Part shown: positions 56,026 through 64,000 of the stretch, in pieces | Numbering within the stretch: position 1 is the stretch's first letter | Layout: the number at the start of each line of letters is the position of its first letter | From: Nocardia aurantiaca | Lineage (GTDB): Bacteria; Actinomycetota; Actinomycetes; Mycobacteriales; Mycobacteriaceae | Assembly: GCF_009708175.1 (NCBI RefSeq) | Contig: NZ_WMBB01000006.1 | Location: 372,001-436,000 of the forward strand | DNA length: 64,000 nt | Direction of reading: 5' to 3' | Translations under genes and position numbers: made by a program | Notes under the pieces: generated by a model | The model's input: only the letters and a program-made list of their open reading frames with translations | Database searches by the model: none | Told to the model about the DNA's origin: nothing

Positions 56026-57731
56026 GGCTTCTTCACCGCCTCGGTCGGGAGACCTGCCACGATCGTCGCGATATTCCAGCCGGATGTCCGTAACGTCTTG
56101 CCGTCGCTGCCGAAGCGTGGGTAGTCGGGGTGCCCAGACGCACCGTCGCGGTTAACGTCGTCGAGTGTGGTGTGCGCTGCGGTTTCCAGGTGGGTGAATC
56201 CAGGTAGGACTCGCGGATTGTCGCCGAATCCCGGGAGCTTGGCGACCGTGTCATCGCCGCCGGTCATTTCGTACCGATGTCCATCGGGCACATGGAGTTT
56301 CGAAACATCCTGATCGCCGGCGACTGGCCACCACGAGTGCTTGTACGGCAGATCCAAACCTGGCGACCCGTAGACGAGGAGGTCGTCGACGGGTTGATGA
56401 CCGGATTCCTGCACCGCGAGTCCGGTCATCAGCGACCCGTAGGAATGCCCGACCGCGGTCAGATGCACGGACCCATCGTCGTGGGAGGCCCGCACACCGT
56501 CATAGAACGAGGCCAGCTTCGGTGCGCCGTCCTTGGCCATCTTGTCATCGATGACCGAGAGTCCATCAACTGTGTGGCTGTCCCATTTGGTCGGAGGCCA
56601 CATATTGCCCTGGGGCAAATCCGATCCGATCCATACGACCGGCACTTCCTTCTGTCCAGCCTTCTGCCCGTAGTTCGGATCTTTGGGATCCAGTCGGCGA
56701 AGCCTGTTTTCGGCGAGGTCTTTCACGGCTTTGGCTTCGGTGACCATACCGCCGAGCGAGTCTTTCACGTTGGTGTTCAGTCCTGGCGCGTGGACCGACA
56801 CGTTCGCGGCGGTATCGGGGTTGCCGACCGCGACGGCGGCGTGGGTCATCTTCCCTGTCTGGGTGTCCATCAGCATCAGCATGGCCTCCGGGTTATCCGC
56901 CAACGTCTTCTGGATCGCCTGCAGATCCCCCAACTTATCCTTCACCGCTGGGTCACCGTTCTGCGCGCGAGTCAGCTCGTCGTCGAGCTTCTCGCGGTTG
57001 TAATGGTCACGATCGACCGATGGCAACCCGTCGCGGTTCCCGACGTACTGATCCTTCTCGTAGATCGCGTCCTTCTCCGCCGGGGTCAGCCCCTCCCAAA
57101 AGTCGTGTAGCTTCTTCGGATCGGTCGGCAGCTGAGACTTGCCATCCAAGATGGATTGCACGTCCGACCGAACCGGTTTACCGTCGGGCTTCTTCTCGTA
57201 GTCGGCGAGCTCTTGGAGATCGGTCGTAATCGCTTTCGCCGCTGTGGTTTCCCCATCGCCGAACTGTGTCAGGAGGCTCTTGATCCGCGTCTGGAATCCC
57301 GACGCCTGACCGTCGAGCATCTGCTGGGTCAGCGGCCCGGACGCCGAGTTCGGCTGCCCGGTACCCGTAGGCACCCTCGGGGCCGTCACATTGCCATCGT
57401 CGTCGACGGTCATTCCCGAGTCCTTCATCTCGACATCGAGGATCCTTATCAACGCCGTCCGGGTATCGCCTAGCGAGACGCCGTAGATGTTGTACTGGTC
57501 GGCGATGCCGACGATGGTGGTCGCGAGGTGATTGCCATGCAGCTTGTGCGCCATCGCTTTCTCGGAGGCGGCCGCTGCGGCGTCGCCTTTCCAGTGGTTC
57601 ATGGCTTTGTCGACCGACTGCTCCATCTGGTCGACCTTGGCAACGAAACTATCGTTCTGCTTCACCAGCTCGGCGGCGTAGTCGAGCATCGACTGCGGGT
57701 TACAGCCCCGCACGTGACTGATCGTGGTCAA
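56022..57731 (-). CDS. DUF1023 alpha/beta hydrolase with WXG100-like N-terminus
   Basis: A 569-residue protein. Residues 1-110 are helical and WXG100/ESX-like (MEQSVDKAMNHWKGDAAAAA), a typical type VII secretion targeting region. From about 330 on is a DUF1023 alpha/beta hydrolase domain with VVWIGSDLPQ and the nucleophile elbow AVGHSYGSL (about 430). A catalytic His is likely in GFTHLETAAHT. The substrate is unknown; a lipid ester or cell-envelope component is plausible. It starts inside the stop of the small WXG100-like gene and ends inside the lipoprotein start, so the three genes form one coupled unit. Confidence 0.85.
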   Translation of the reverse strand: MTTISHVRGCNPQSMLDYAAELVKQNDSFVAKVDQMEQSVDKAMNHWKGDAAAAASEKAMAHKLHGNHLATTIVGIADQYNIYGVSLGDTRTALIRILDVEMKDSGMTVDDDGNVTAPRVPTGTGQPNSASGPLTQQMLDGQASGFQTRIKSLLTQFGDGETTAAKAITTDLQELADYEKKPDGKPVRSDVQSILDGKSQLPTDPKKLHDFWEGLTPAEKDAIYEKDQYVGNRDGLPSVDRDHYNREKLDDELTRAQNGDPAVKDKLGDLQAIQKTLADNPEAMLMLMDTQTGKMTHAAVAVGNPDTAANVSVHAPGLNTNVKDSLGGMVTEAKAVKDLAENRLRRLDPKDPNYGQKAGQKEVPVVWIGSDLPQGNMWPPTKWDSHTVDGLSVIDDKMAKDGAPKLASFYDGVRASHDDGSVHLTAVGHSYGSLMTGLAVQESGHQPVDDLLVYGSPGLDLPYKHSWWPVAGDQDVSKLHVPDGHRYEMTGGDDTVAKLPGFGDNPRVLPGFTHLETAAHTTLDDVNRDGASGHPDYPRFGSDGKTLRTSGWNIATIVAGLPTEAVKKP

Positions 57732-58027
57732 TTCACGCCCTCGCCGCGGCCGTACTTGTCCAGCTGGTCTGCGTTGGACTTATCCATGTCCTCGTATGTG
57801 CCGGAGGCCGACTTCGCACGGTCCGCCAAGGTCTGAATCTGGCCACGGACCGACCCGTACGCCTTCAACACCGCGTCACCGACCTGCGTCGTGACCGCCT
57901 CGATCGGGGAGCCCGGCATCGTCACGGTCGCGCCGATCGCGAGCTTGCCGATCTCATCCGCCTGACCGCCCAGCTCAGTCGCCAATCCGTGCAGCGTGGC
58001 TAGGTCGACGTCGAGAATGTCAGTCAC
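57728..58027 (-). CDS. WXG100/EspC-like small protein
   Basis: A 99-residue helical protein of the ESX-associated small protein type. The chain has two helices: VDLATLHGLATELGGQADEIGKLA and VGDAVLKAYGSVRGQIQTLADRA. The C-terminus contains a Y-E-D-M-D segment like the secretion signal YxxxD/E of this class (YEDMD, near residue 84). A GTG start at 58027 follows a G-rich site. The following DUF1023 gene overlaps its stop, which suggests the two are co-secreted or form a heterodimer. Confidence 0.75.
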   Translation of the reverse strand: MTDILDVDLATLHGLATELGGQADEIGKLAIGATVTMPGSPIEAVTTQVGDAVLKAYGSVRGQIQTLADRAKSASGTYEDMDKSNADQLDKYGRGEGVN

Positions 58028-58802
58028 CGCTGGGCCCCCTGAATCAGTTCGCGGTACAAACCTTCCCAGGGAACCTAGCATGGTCGCCCGACCAGTCCGC
58101 GTAAAGACCAACGCGCCGTTGGTAACCCGCATAGCAGCGCCCCCCATGGTTGTGCTCCTGCTCGATACGTCGCAGCAGATATCACCGCTCCGCAGGCGTG
58201 GTTCATCGTGCATCGACGTCGAAATCGCTGCCCAGCAGGAACATTCAGGGCACCTACTGCCGCTGCCCCGGCGCGACCGACACTCGATACATCTCCACCA
58301 CACGGCTGGGAGAGCGCCCGGATCCGGCCCACCCGGCATGTGCGACCATCTCTGGGAAGCCGCCGCGTACAACCCTTTCGGCGAAATCACGACTACTGCC
58401 AAGTCCGGTGTGGGCGAGAGCCGGGTCGTGCCGGAATATCGCATCTACGAATCGTCCGGCGCACGGTCGATCTAACCGATCGCAGCGCCATGACCTGAGC
58501 CCCGATCCGATCAGCAGAGATCGCCTGGTGCGGGATCGGCGTCCACGGCGACGGCAGTGTCCCCTTCAATCTGCCGGAGAGTGCGCTTTCAGGTTGCCGC
58601 GATCCACGAGCACGGACCCGCGGGGTAGGCCTTACCGATCTTTGTAACCGATCGGGTGCAGGCGCTGGTCTTGAACCCTGAGTAGTCCCGGCGGGTTCCA
58701 GGGTCTACATCCTCGCGATGCGCAAGGCGATCTTGACCTGCCCCCTGGCAGCGCTCGTCACGACAGGCGGTCACCTACTCCGGATCGGAATCCCGTACAG
58801 GA
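58028..58802. other. Intergenic region between two type VII cassettes
   Basis: I find no gene here that can be supported. Open frames on both strands lack family signal and show no good ribosome sites. The region may contain the promoter of cassette 2 (minus strand) but I cannot point to hexamers. No tRNA or repeat was seen. Confidence 0.5.
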
Positions 58803-59339
58803 CTATGGTTGTGCGACCAGCGCTTTGCCACCCGCGATCAAGACGGATTCGGCAGTCAATGGCTCGTTGTTGTGGAAGTATATTCTTCCGATATCTCCCG
58901 AGGACTGCTGTACAGCCTGCACCGGCCGCGAGTTCACTCCCGGTTCATCCTTGACGAAGAGAAAGTAGTTCACCGCTGTCTCATCGTCGTCGGGCACCGG
59001 CGGCAGACCTTTCCAGCAGCTCTCGGTGGTGTGCGCAACCGAGTTCAATTCGGCGCCCTTGGTGCCGGCCGAGACCTCGACCATCCGAGTCCGGTCGTCG
59101 GACCATCCGGCGGCATGGGTGATGTCGATGAACAGCACGGGCCCAGGGCGAGTCGCGGCATTCTCCAACTCTCTTCGCAGCCGCGTTCCCGACCCCAGGG
59201 ATTCGCCGTTGTGTGCCAGATCGAATCCATCGCAGGCCGGCTTGCTCTCCGTATGGGTTCCGATCAGGGAACAGCCGCTGAGGATCGCAGCCACCACAGC
59301 GGCGCATGGTATGAGTCGGGTCTTGCGCATGGTCCTCAC
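58803..59339 (-). CDS. Putative lipoprotein, partner of the DUF6973 effector
   Basis: A 178-residue lipoprotein. The signal is RLIPCAAVVAAILSGC, with lipobox LSGC, so Cys 23 is the likely acylated residue. The mature protein (ACDGFDLAHNG to KALVAQP) matches no family I recognise. ATG 59339 overlaps the stop of the DUF6973 effector as ATGA, the same arrangement as in the DUF1023 cassette. Possible roles are immunity against the effector or an envelope receptor for it. Confidence 0.8.
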   Translation of the reverse strand: MRTMRKTRLIPCAAVVAAILSGCSLIGTHTESKPACDGFDLAHNGESLGSGTRLRRELENAATRPGPVLFIDITHAAGWSDDRTRMVEVSAGTKGAELNSVAHTTESCWKGLPPVPDDDETAVNYFLFVKDEPGVNSRPVQAVQQSSGDIGRIYFHNNEPLTAESVLIAGGKALVAQP

Positions 59340-60556
59340 TTCTTCCCCGGCAGCGGTACGGACGTGCCCGTCGGCAGGCCCTGCATTTTCGGGTCCGGGA
59401 TCTGGTTACTCCATGTGATCTGCGGGTTGGCGTCGGGGTTCGATCTCCCGATGATGATCAGCTTCCCGTCGTCGATAGCCTGCGTCACCTTGGCCCTCAG
59501 TTCCTCAGGCGACGCATCAGGGTTGCTCGCCCCGATTTGTCGGCCAATGCCGTTGTTGTACAGGTCCATCGCTTCGCGCGGACCCTGCTGGCCGCCGACT
59601 CGCTCGTGCGCTGTCGTGTACTCCTTGGCGAAGTCTTCGCCGAACCGGTTGGTGAGCAGAGCATTCCAGTAGGTATGGCGGAAAGCATCGCCTTGGCCGT
59701 CGTTGAGCGTCTGACCCTTGGCGAGACTTTCGCCGAACTTACTCTGTTTGGCGGCATCGTTCGCCTCCGACTTGATGTTGTACAAGTCGATCAGTGCCTT
59801 CGCCCCGTGCATCTCGAGCAGATTCGTCAAAGCGTTCATTTCGGATTTGGTCATCGACTGAGGCACGAAGTCGGGATTGACCGCGCGGATGAGTTCGAGT
59901 GTTGCGCCACTCGGCCACACCACCATCTCATCCGGGTTCACCTGGTTCTCGAGCAGGATGCGCGCCAAATCCGGATCGGTCGGGATATTCGCCATCCCGA
60001 GTTTCACCGACTCCGTGAGGTTTTCCAGAACTCCCGCGATGGACGCGGTGTTGGCATCGGCCACCATGATGTTGTCCAGCGCCTCCTGGAACATCTTGGT
60101 CAGGATGCGTTGCTCCAGCTCTTTCGACGCAATGGCGCCGTCCGGATGCCACCAGTTGCTCTTCGCCGTTTCCCAGTCGGACTTCCGGGAGAGCACCTCG
60201 CCGTCGTCCTTGTAGAAGAGGTCCCACTTCGAGGCCGCGGTCTTCGCAACCGCCACTTGAATCTTCGCGATCTCTACCTGGAAGGTATTGCAGACGGCGG
60301 TAATCTTATCCGCAAGTGCCGCATAGACATCCACGGTTGCGTGGGTGTCGGTCTTATCAGAGCGCCCACGGGTGCGTGCCGCTTCGCCGCCATCACCGAT
60401 GAAGTATTCGTCGGACTTGGCGATGAGGCCCGCAGCCGACACCGCTTCAGCCTCGATGTCCGGTCCCACCTTCGTCAGGGTATCGACGACATCACGCAGG
60501 TGCTTCAGATTCCAGCCGAGCACCATCGGGACGGTCAGAGGTGACTTGTCCGTCAT
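59336..60556 (-). CDS. Putative type VII effector with DUF6973 domain
   Basis: A 406-residue protein. The N-terminal region (to about 120) is helical, like ESX-secreted proteins, with WNLKHLRDVVDTLTK and GEAARTRGRSDKTD. The C-terminal part contains NDGQGDAFRHTYWNALL (about 288-304), followed by AKEYTTAHE. This is the core of the DUF6973 domain, found at the C-terminus of many polymorphic-toxin-like and secreted proteins; its conserved His and Asp suggest an enzyme. The final Pro-rich tail (PTGTSVPLPGKK) is short. It is coupled by ATGA overlaps to the EspC-like gene upstream and to the lipoprotein gene downstream. Confidence 0.78.
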   Translation of the reverse strand: MTDKSPLTVPMVLGWNLKHLRDVVDTLTKVGPDIEAEAVSAAGLIAKSDEYFIGDGGEAARTRGRSDKTDTHATVDVYAALADKITAVCNTFQVEIAKIQVAVAKTAASKWDLFYKDDGEVLSRKSDWETAKSNWWHPDGAIASKELEQRILTKMFQEALDNIMVADANTASIAGVLENLTESVKLGMANIPTDPDLARILLENQVNPDEMVVWPSGATLELIRAVNPDFVPQSMTKSEMNALTNLLEMHGAKALIDLYNIKSEANDAAKQSKFGESLAKGQTLNDGQGDAFRHTYWNALLTNRFGEDFAKEYTTAHERVGGQQGPREAMDLYNNGIGRQIGASNPDASPEELRAKVTQAIDDGKLIIIGRSNPDANPQITWSNQIPDPKMQGLPTGTSVPLPGKK

Positions 60557-60870
60557 CGCGGTCGGGCCTTATCGATATCGCACGCATTGGTGTTGTCCAC
60601 GCCCTCGAACTCGGTGGCGGCCGCGTCGGTCAGGTCGGCGATAGCCCGCAACCGACCGACGTGATATTTCAACACCGTATCCAGCGTCTTGACTGTTTCT
60701 TCGACGGAGATCGCGATCTGCGAGCCCTCCATGCCGGTCACACCCGGCTTCAGACCGCGGGCAGACTCACGACTATCTTCCGCGACCGGCACCTTCCCGG
60801 CGATGGCATCAGCGCGTTGTCGTACATCGGTCGCGAGCTGTCGCATGCGCACCAGATCGACTTCCACCAT
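60553..60870 (-). CDS. EspC/WXG100-like small protein
   Basis: A 105-residue helical protein of the EspC-like ESX family (about 100 residues is usual). The two helices are LVRMRQLATDVRQRADAIAGKV and ISVEETVKTLDTVLKYHVGRLRAIADL. The overlap of its stop with the DUF6973 effector start (ATGA) suggests that it is the dimer partner or export chaperone of that effector. ATG 60870 begins the protein. A YbaB-like gene lies just upstream. Confidence 0.75.
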   Translation of the reverse strand: MVEVDLVRMRQLATDVRQRADAIAGKVPVAEDSRESARGLKPGVTGMEGSQIAISVEETVKTLDTVLKYHVGRLRAIADLTDAAATEFEGVDNTNACDIDKARPR

Positions 60871-60883
60871 GTCAACTCAGCCT

Positions 60884-61231
60884 TCACATCGAGAAGGTAA
60901 TGCGGGTGGGACCGAGTTCGCCCGGATCCTCCCACTCGGCCGATACCGCCTGTGCCGGAGCCGCGGGTCCCGCGATTACTTCGCCATATGCCTGCTCGGC
61001 CGCGGTTGAGGCCCGCTCACACGCCTGCCGGTGCAGGTTTGCGATGACAGTCGCCAGCCGGGCGGGGTCACTGCTCATGGCGTGCGATGCGATTCGGAGA
61101 TCGGTGATCGCTTTGTAGGCGTCGACCTCCAAAACCACGAGGCCGCCGTGGGACTGGGCTCGTCCTCGCACCCTGCCGATCGCGGCATCGATCAGCGCCG
61201 CACGGTCCGCAAGTCGCTCATCCTCCCCCAT
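60884..61231 (-). CDS. YbaB/EbfC-like protein at the head of cassette 1
   Basis: A 115-residue protein of the YbaB-like ESX-associated type, with the strand pair GLVVLEVDAYKAITDLRIA and long flanking helices (ATVIANLHRQACERASTAAEQAY). It heads the leftward cassette with 13 bases between it and the EspC-like gene. ATG 61231 is preferred; the longer frame upstream has no family similarity. The counterpart at 54979 lies at the other end of the paired cassettes. Confidence 0.7.
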   Translation of the reverse strand: MGEDERLADRAALIDAAIGRVRGRAQSHGGLVVLEVDAYKAITDLRIASHAMSSDPARLATVIANLHRQACERASTAAEQAYGEVIAGPAAPAQAVSAEWEDPGELGPTRITFSM

Positions 61232-61744
61232 CCAGGTCGAACTACATCTATCCGAATTGTCCGCCTCGCCAACGCTACTGGCCGGGCGCACGTCACCGCA
61301 AAGCGACCTGCTACCGCGATAACCTCGAACTGGTGCAACGGGCTTCTCGCGTAGATGCTTGATTCCAAGGCGTTGTGACGTGGCGAAGCCGCGTACCACA
61401 ACCGGCCAGCGCGGTGGTGTGAAGTATTTAATGAAAGACGTTGCTGCGCTGCGTGTTCGATCCGGGGCGATGGAGGGGGGCGGAACGAGCGTGTCGTAGA
61501 CCAAGGTTGTGCGCATATGCGGCCCATTCGAAGACGTCGAAACACCGACTGCGCGATCAGCCGAGCTGCTAGTCAATAGCTCACTGTCGCAGGCGCTTTC
61601 AACCATGTGCCCGAGTGTGAACCCACACTCGGACGCATCGTGCCACCCTGGGCGAATCAGTGGTTTCTCTGCGGGGTCGCATCCATACTGAGACTTCGCC
61701 CAGGGGTGATTCGGGCGAGCACGAACGGAAACCAGGGGGTACCC
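61232..61744. other. Divergent intergenic region
   Basis: This gap lies between the leftward type VII cassette and the rightward helicase. Both promoters should be here, but I cannot identify confident hexamers. No gene with family signal was found in it. Confidence 0.45.
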
Positions 61745-63676
61745 GTGCCGGACATGCGATTCGAGAAGCGGCAGTACTGGATCAATGAGCAGCTGGCGAT
61801 GTTCGAGGCGCTGTCCGGACTGCATCGCGTGGTGCTGTCGGTGCCGCTCATGCGGAGCGGCTGGCATGTTCTGATCGACGGCAGCGATCCGTTTCCGCCT
61901 TCGGGGCGGGCCGGAGCGTTCGCCGTCGGGCCGACCGGCGCCTTCGCGTTCATTTTCACCGATGCCATCCCCGACGGATCCCGTCTACGGCAGCTTCGCG
62001 CGCGTGCGGAGGAGACGTTCGCGAACCTCGCCGCAGACCGCAATCGGTATGTGCCACACATGATCGAGTTGCTGTTCCTCACCGAGCGCGCGCCGCGCCA
62101 ATCGTCTGCGGGGGAACATCGCCTGCTCGATCCTGCGACGCTGGCACAGCATCTCGTCGGTGGCGCACCGCAACTGACACGTCAACGCGCCCGCGATATC
62201 GCTTTCAGCGTGGCCGGCCGGGACAGCCGATACCAGCTGCTCTCGAGCGATGACGCGCCAAGTCCCGAAAAGATCAGCGAGCATGGGCTCTTCGAGCCCG
62301 TGGAGTTGCAAGGTGACGCGCGCGAGCGGATGCTGCAGCGACCGTTCAAGGACTGGATGACCTTCCTCGATCCGGACCAACTGGACCTCGTACACCGGAA
62401 CTTTCGAGGCCCGGCCCGGTTCAGCGGTCCTGCTGGAACCGGGAAGTCGGTCGTCGCCGTTCACCGCATGGCCCGGTTCGCGAAACGCTATCCCGGCCGG
62501 ATGCTTTTCACCAGCTTCGTGAAGACATTGCCGAGCTATCACGAGTCGGGGTTTCGCCAGCTGGCGCCCCACGCGGGTGACCGCGCGGAGTTCGTCGGTC
62601 TGCACGCGTGGGCGAAGAGCTTCCTCCGTGGGCGCGGAATCGTCATCGAGCCGGACGAAGGTCAGATCGAGGACGCCTTCAGCCGGGCGTGGCGCGGCCC
62701 GGCACGCGACTACCTCGCCCCTCTCCATCCCAGCCCCGCCTATTGGAAGGACGAGATCCACCGGATCATCAAGGGCCGCGGAATCACCAACCTCACGACA
62801 TACAAACGCGTTGACCGCGCGCACCGCTATGGCCTCACGTTGGACGGTCCACGCCGAGAAATCGTCTGGCACGAACTGTTCGAGCCCTATCAGAAGACTC
62901 TGGCCGATCGCGGGCACAGCGACTTCAACGATCTCATCGACCGCGCGACGGAAGAGTTGCGGGCCGCCCCGCTCGATGATCCCTACGGCCTGGTCGTCGT
63001 CGACGAAGTACAGGACTTCACCTACGTGGAGTTGCGCCTCGTGCATCAGATCGCCGGCGGCGGCGCCGACGCACCGCTACTGCTGGTCGGCGACGGCCAA
63101 CAGCAGGTGTATCCGGGCGGATGGCGGCTGAGCGACGCGGGCATCCCCATCGTCGGTCGCGGCGCGAAACTCCGAACCAACTACCGGAACCGGGAGGCGG
63201 TGCTGGCCTTCGCCCGACAGGTGAACGCGCTCAATTCCGTCGACGATCTGGACGGCGAGCCAGGGTTCGGGCTACGCGACAGCGAAACGGTGCTGCCGGG
63301 CGGGTCGGCCAGCGCGGAGACCGTCTCTTCCGCCGCCGCCGCGGACGAACGGCTGCTGGCCCGAGTACGCGAATGCGATTTCGCGCCAGGCGATATCGCG
63401 GTGATCACCACGACCCGCAATGATGCCAAGCACATTCGGCAACTACTGGACCGCAATAACTTTCGAACGGTCTCGCTCGAACACTACGACGGGACCGACG
63501 ACACCCACATCAAGGTTGGGACGGTCCACCGTGCCAAGGGCATGGACTTCGCGGCCGTGATGCACATCGTCCGGGAATCGGCCTTGCCCGATGATCCGGA
63601 ATTGGCTGCGCGCCGAATCATGGTGGCTCGCAGCCGCGCACGCGATTACGTGTGGGAGTGCCGAATCCAGAGCTGA
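61745..63676 (+). CDS. UvrD/Rep-like SF1 helicase (intact paralogue)
   Basis: A 643-residue superfamily 1 helicase. The first 180 residues are a separate domain, weakly like a nuclease-related (NERD-type) N-terminus (FAVGPTGAFAFIFTD). The helicase follows: Walker A GPAGTGKSVVAVHR (about 230), VVDEVQDFT (about 420), GDGQQQVY, NYRNREAV, GTVHRAKGMDF (about 593) and VARSRARDYVWE. It is shorter than chromosomal UvrD and lacks long inserted domains. The GTG 61745 lies 5 bases after AGGGGG; ATG 61754 is an alternative. It is about 45% identical by eye to the frameshifted gene at 30394-32365 and in opposite orientation. Confidence 0.87.
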   Translation: MPDMRFEKRQYWINEQLAMFEALSGLHRVVLSVPLMRSGWHVLIDGSDPFPPSGRAGAFAVGPTGAFAFIFTDAIPDGSRLRQLRARAEETFANLAADRNRYVPHMIELLFLTERAPRQSSAGEHRLLDPATLAQHLVGGAPQLTRQRARDIAFSVAGRDSRYQLLSSDDAPSPEKISEHGLFEPVELQGDARERMLQRPFKDWMTFLDPDQLDLVHRNFRGPARFSGPAGTGKSVVAVHRMARFAKRYPGRMLFTSFVKTLPSYHESGFRQLAPHAGDRAEFVGLHAWAKSFLRGRGIVIEPDEGQIEDAFSRAWRGPARDYLAPLHPSPAYWKDEIHRIIKGRGITNLTTYKRVDRAHRYGLTLDGPRREIVWHELFEPYQKTLADRGHSDFNDLIDRATEELRAAPLDDPYGLVVVDEVQDFTYVELRLVHQIAGGGADAPLLLVGDGQQQVYPGGWRLSDAGIPIVGRGAKLRTNYRNREAVLAFARQVNALNSVDDLDGEPGFGLRDSETVLPGGSASAETVSSAAAADERLLARVRECDFAPGDIAVITTTRNDAKHIRQLLDRNNFRTVSLEHYDGTDDTHIKVGTVHRAKGMDFAAVMHIVRESALPDDPELAARRIMVARSRARDYVWECRIQS

Positions 63677-64000
63677 ACTGCCCCGGCGAGCCGGAACACC
63701 TTTGGCCATCGGCTACGTCGACACGGCGATCAGCGCGCTACTGCTGCTTCGCCGATGTCCACTCGTCGATCTCGCACAATGGCGTCATGGGTGCCGTACA
63801 CGTGAACCTCCCGGAATCGCAGTTGGCGCCGAATCAACTGTCAACCCTAGAGTCTCATCTTCGGAACGTGTCCGGTGCCGGCGCTGCATAAAGCTCAAGG
63901 TCGCTGCAACCGCTCTCGAGCGGGTTTCGAGTTCGGCCTGGTCCTACGAGCCGGAAAGGTCGGGACCGCGTCACTGAACACTAGATTCGGCGCCGCCATC
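63677..64000. other. Window end, no supported gene
   Basis: Short frames occur here (one begins at ATG 63787 and reads MGAVHVNLPESQ), but none has a known family or clear ribosome site. The next gene may lie beyond the window. Confidence 0.4.

Noticed and set aside
58028..58802. Possible gene in the gap between type VII cassettes
   Set aside because: Frames on both strands lack ribosome sites and similarity; codon composition is not gene-like.

Overview
The window is high-GC DNA with dense, short-spaced genes, many GTG starts and many 4-base ATGA or GTGA gene overlaps. It carries a large NRPS/PKS operon, an XRE/DUF397 regulator pair, a DUF732-like secreted protein, and WXG100/EspC-like, YbaB-like and lipoprotein genes of type VII secretion character. 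Together these point to a mycolic-acid actinomycete, most likely Nocardia or a close relative. That assignment is an inference from gene content. No rRNA, tRNA or CRISPR array was seen.

Region 1 (about 1-30.4 kb) is a biosynthetic gene cluster read leftward as one tightly coupled operon. In transcription order it holds an acyl carrier protein, an acyl-CoA dehydrogenase, a KAS III-like enzyme, a FkbH-like glyceryl transferase, a free A-T didomain, a KS-(decayed AT)-T-C megasynthase, a 3-hydroxyacyl-CoA dehydrogenase, and two NRPSs (C*-A-T-E-C-A-T-E-C and C-A-T-C-A-T-C). The FkbH/ACP/dehydrogenase set is what is known to make hydroxymalonyl-ACP (methoxymalonyl-ACP if an O-methyltransferase is added; none is present). 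Three features are unusual. Every megasynthase ends in a C domain and both NRPSs also begin with one. The only AT is a remnant. The line ends without a thioesterase domain, against a frameshifted coaD remnant. Upstream of the operon, in transcription order, lie a secreted lipase gene and a frameshifted UvrD-like helicase gene.

Region 2 (about 32.4-36.2 kb) is regulatory and housekeeping: an XRE/DUF397 pair, two small plus-strand genes, and a TetR regulator divergent from an alpha/beta hydrolase. Two palindromes sit on the hydrolase promoter.

Region 3 (about 36.2-50.6 kb) looks like a DNA-modification and defence island. It has a DUF262 protein divergent from an SF2 helicase, then a leftward four-gene set: an HTH-adenine methylase-specificity fusion, a second half-specificity protein, a Ser/Thr kinase, and a giant SF1 helicase with a C-terminal PD-(D/E)XK-like nuclease. 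The combination suggests a kinase-associated restriction-like system, but it lacks hallmark genes of known types (no HsdR, no PglZ). This is the best candidate here for an undescribed system.

Region 4 (about 50.6-54.6 kb) holds small secreted or membrane proteins and a coupled three-gene set containing a DnaQ-like exonuclease. Region 5 (about 55-61.2 kb) holds two parallel leftward cassettes, each with a small WXG100/EspC-like protein, a large putative type VII effector and an overlapping lipoprotein. The window ends with an intact UvrD-like helicase, a paralogue of the frameshifted copy near 31 kb and in the opposite orientation.
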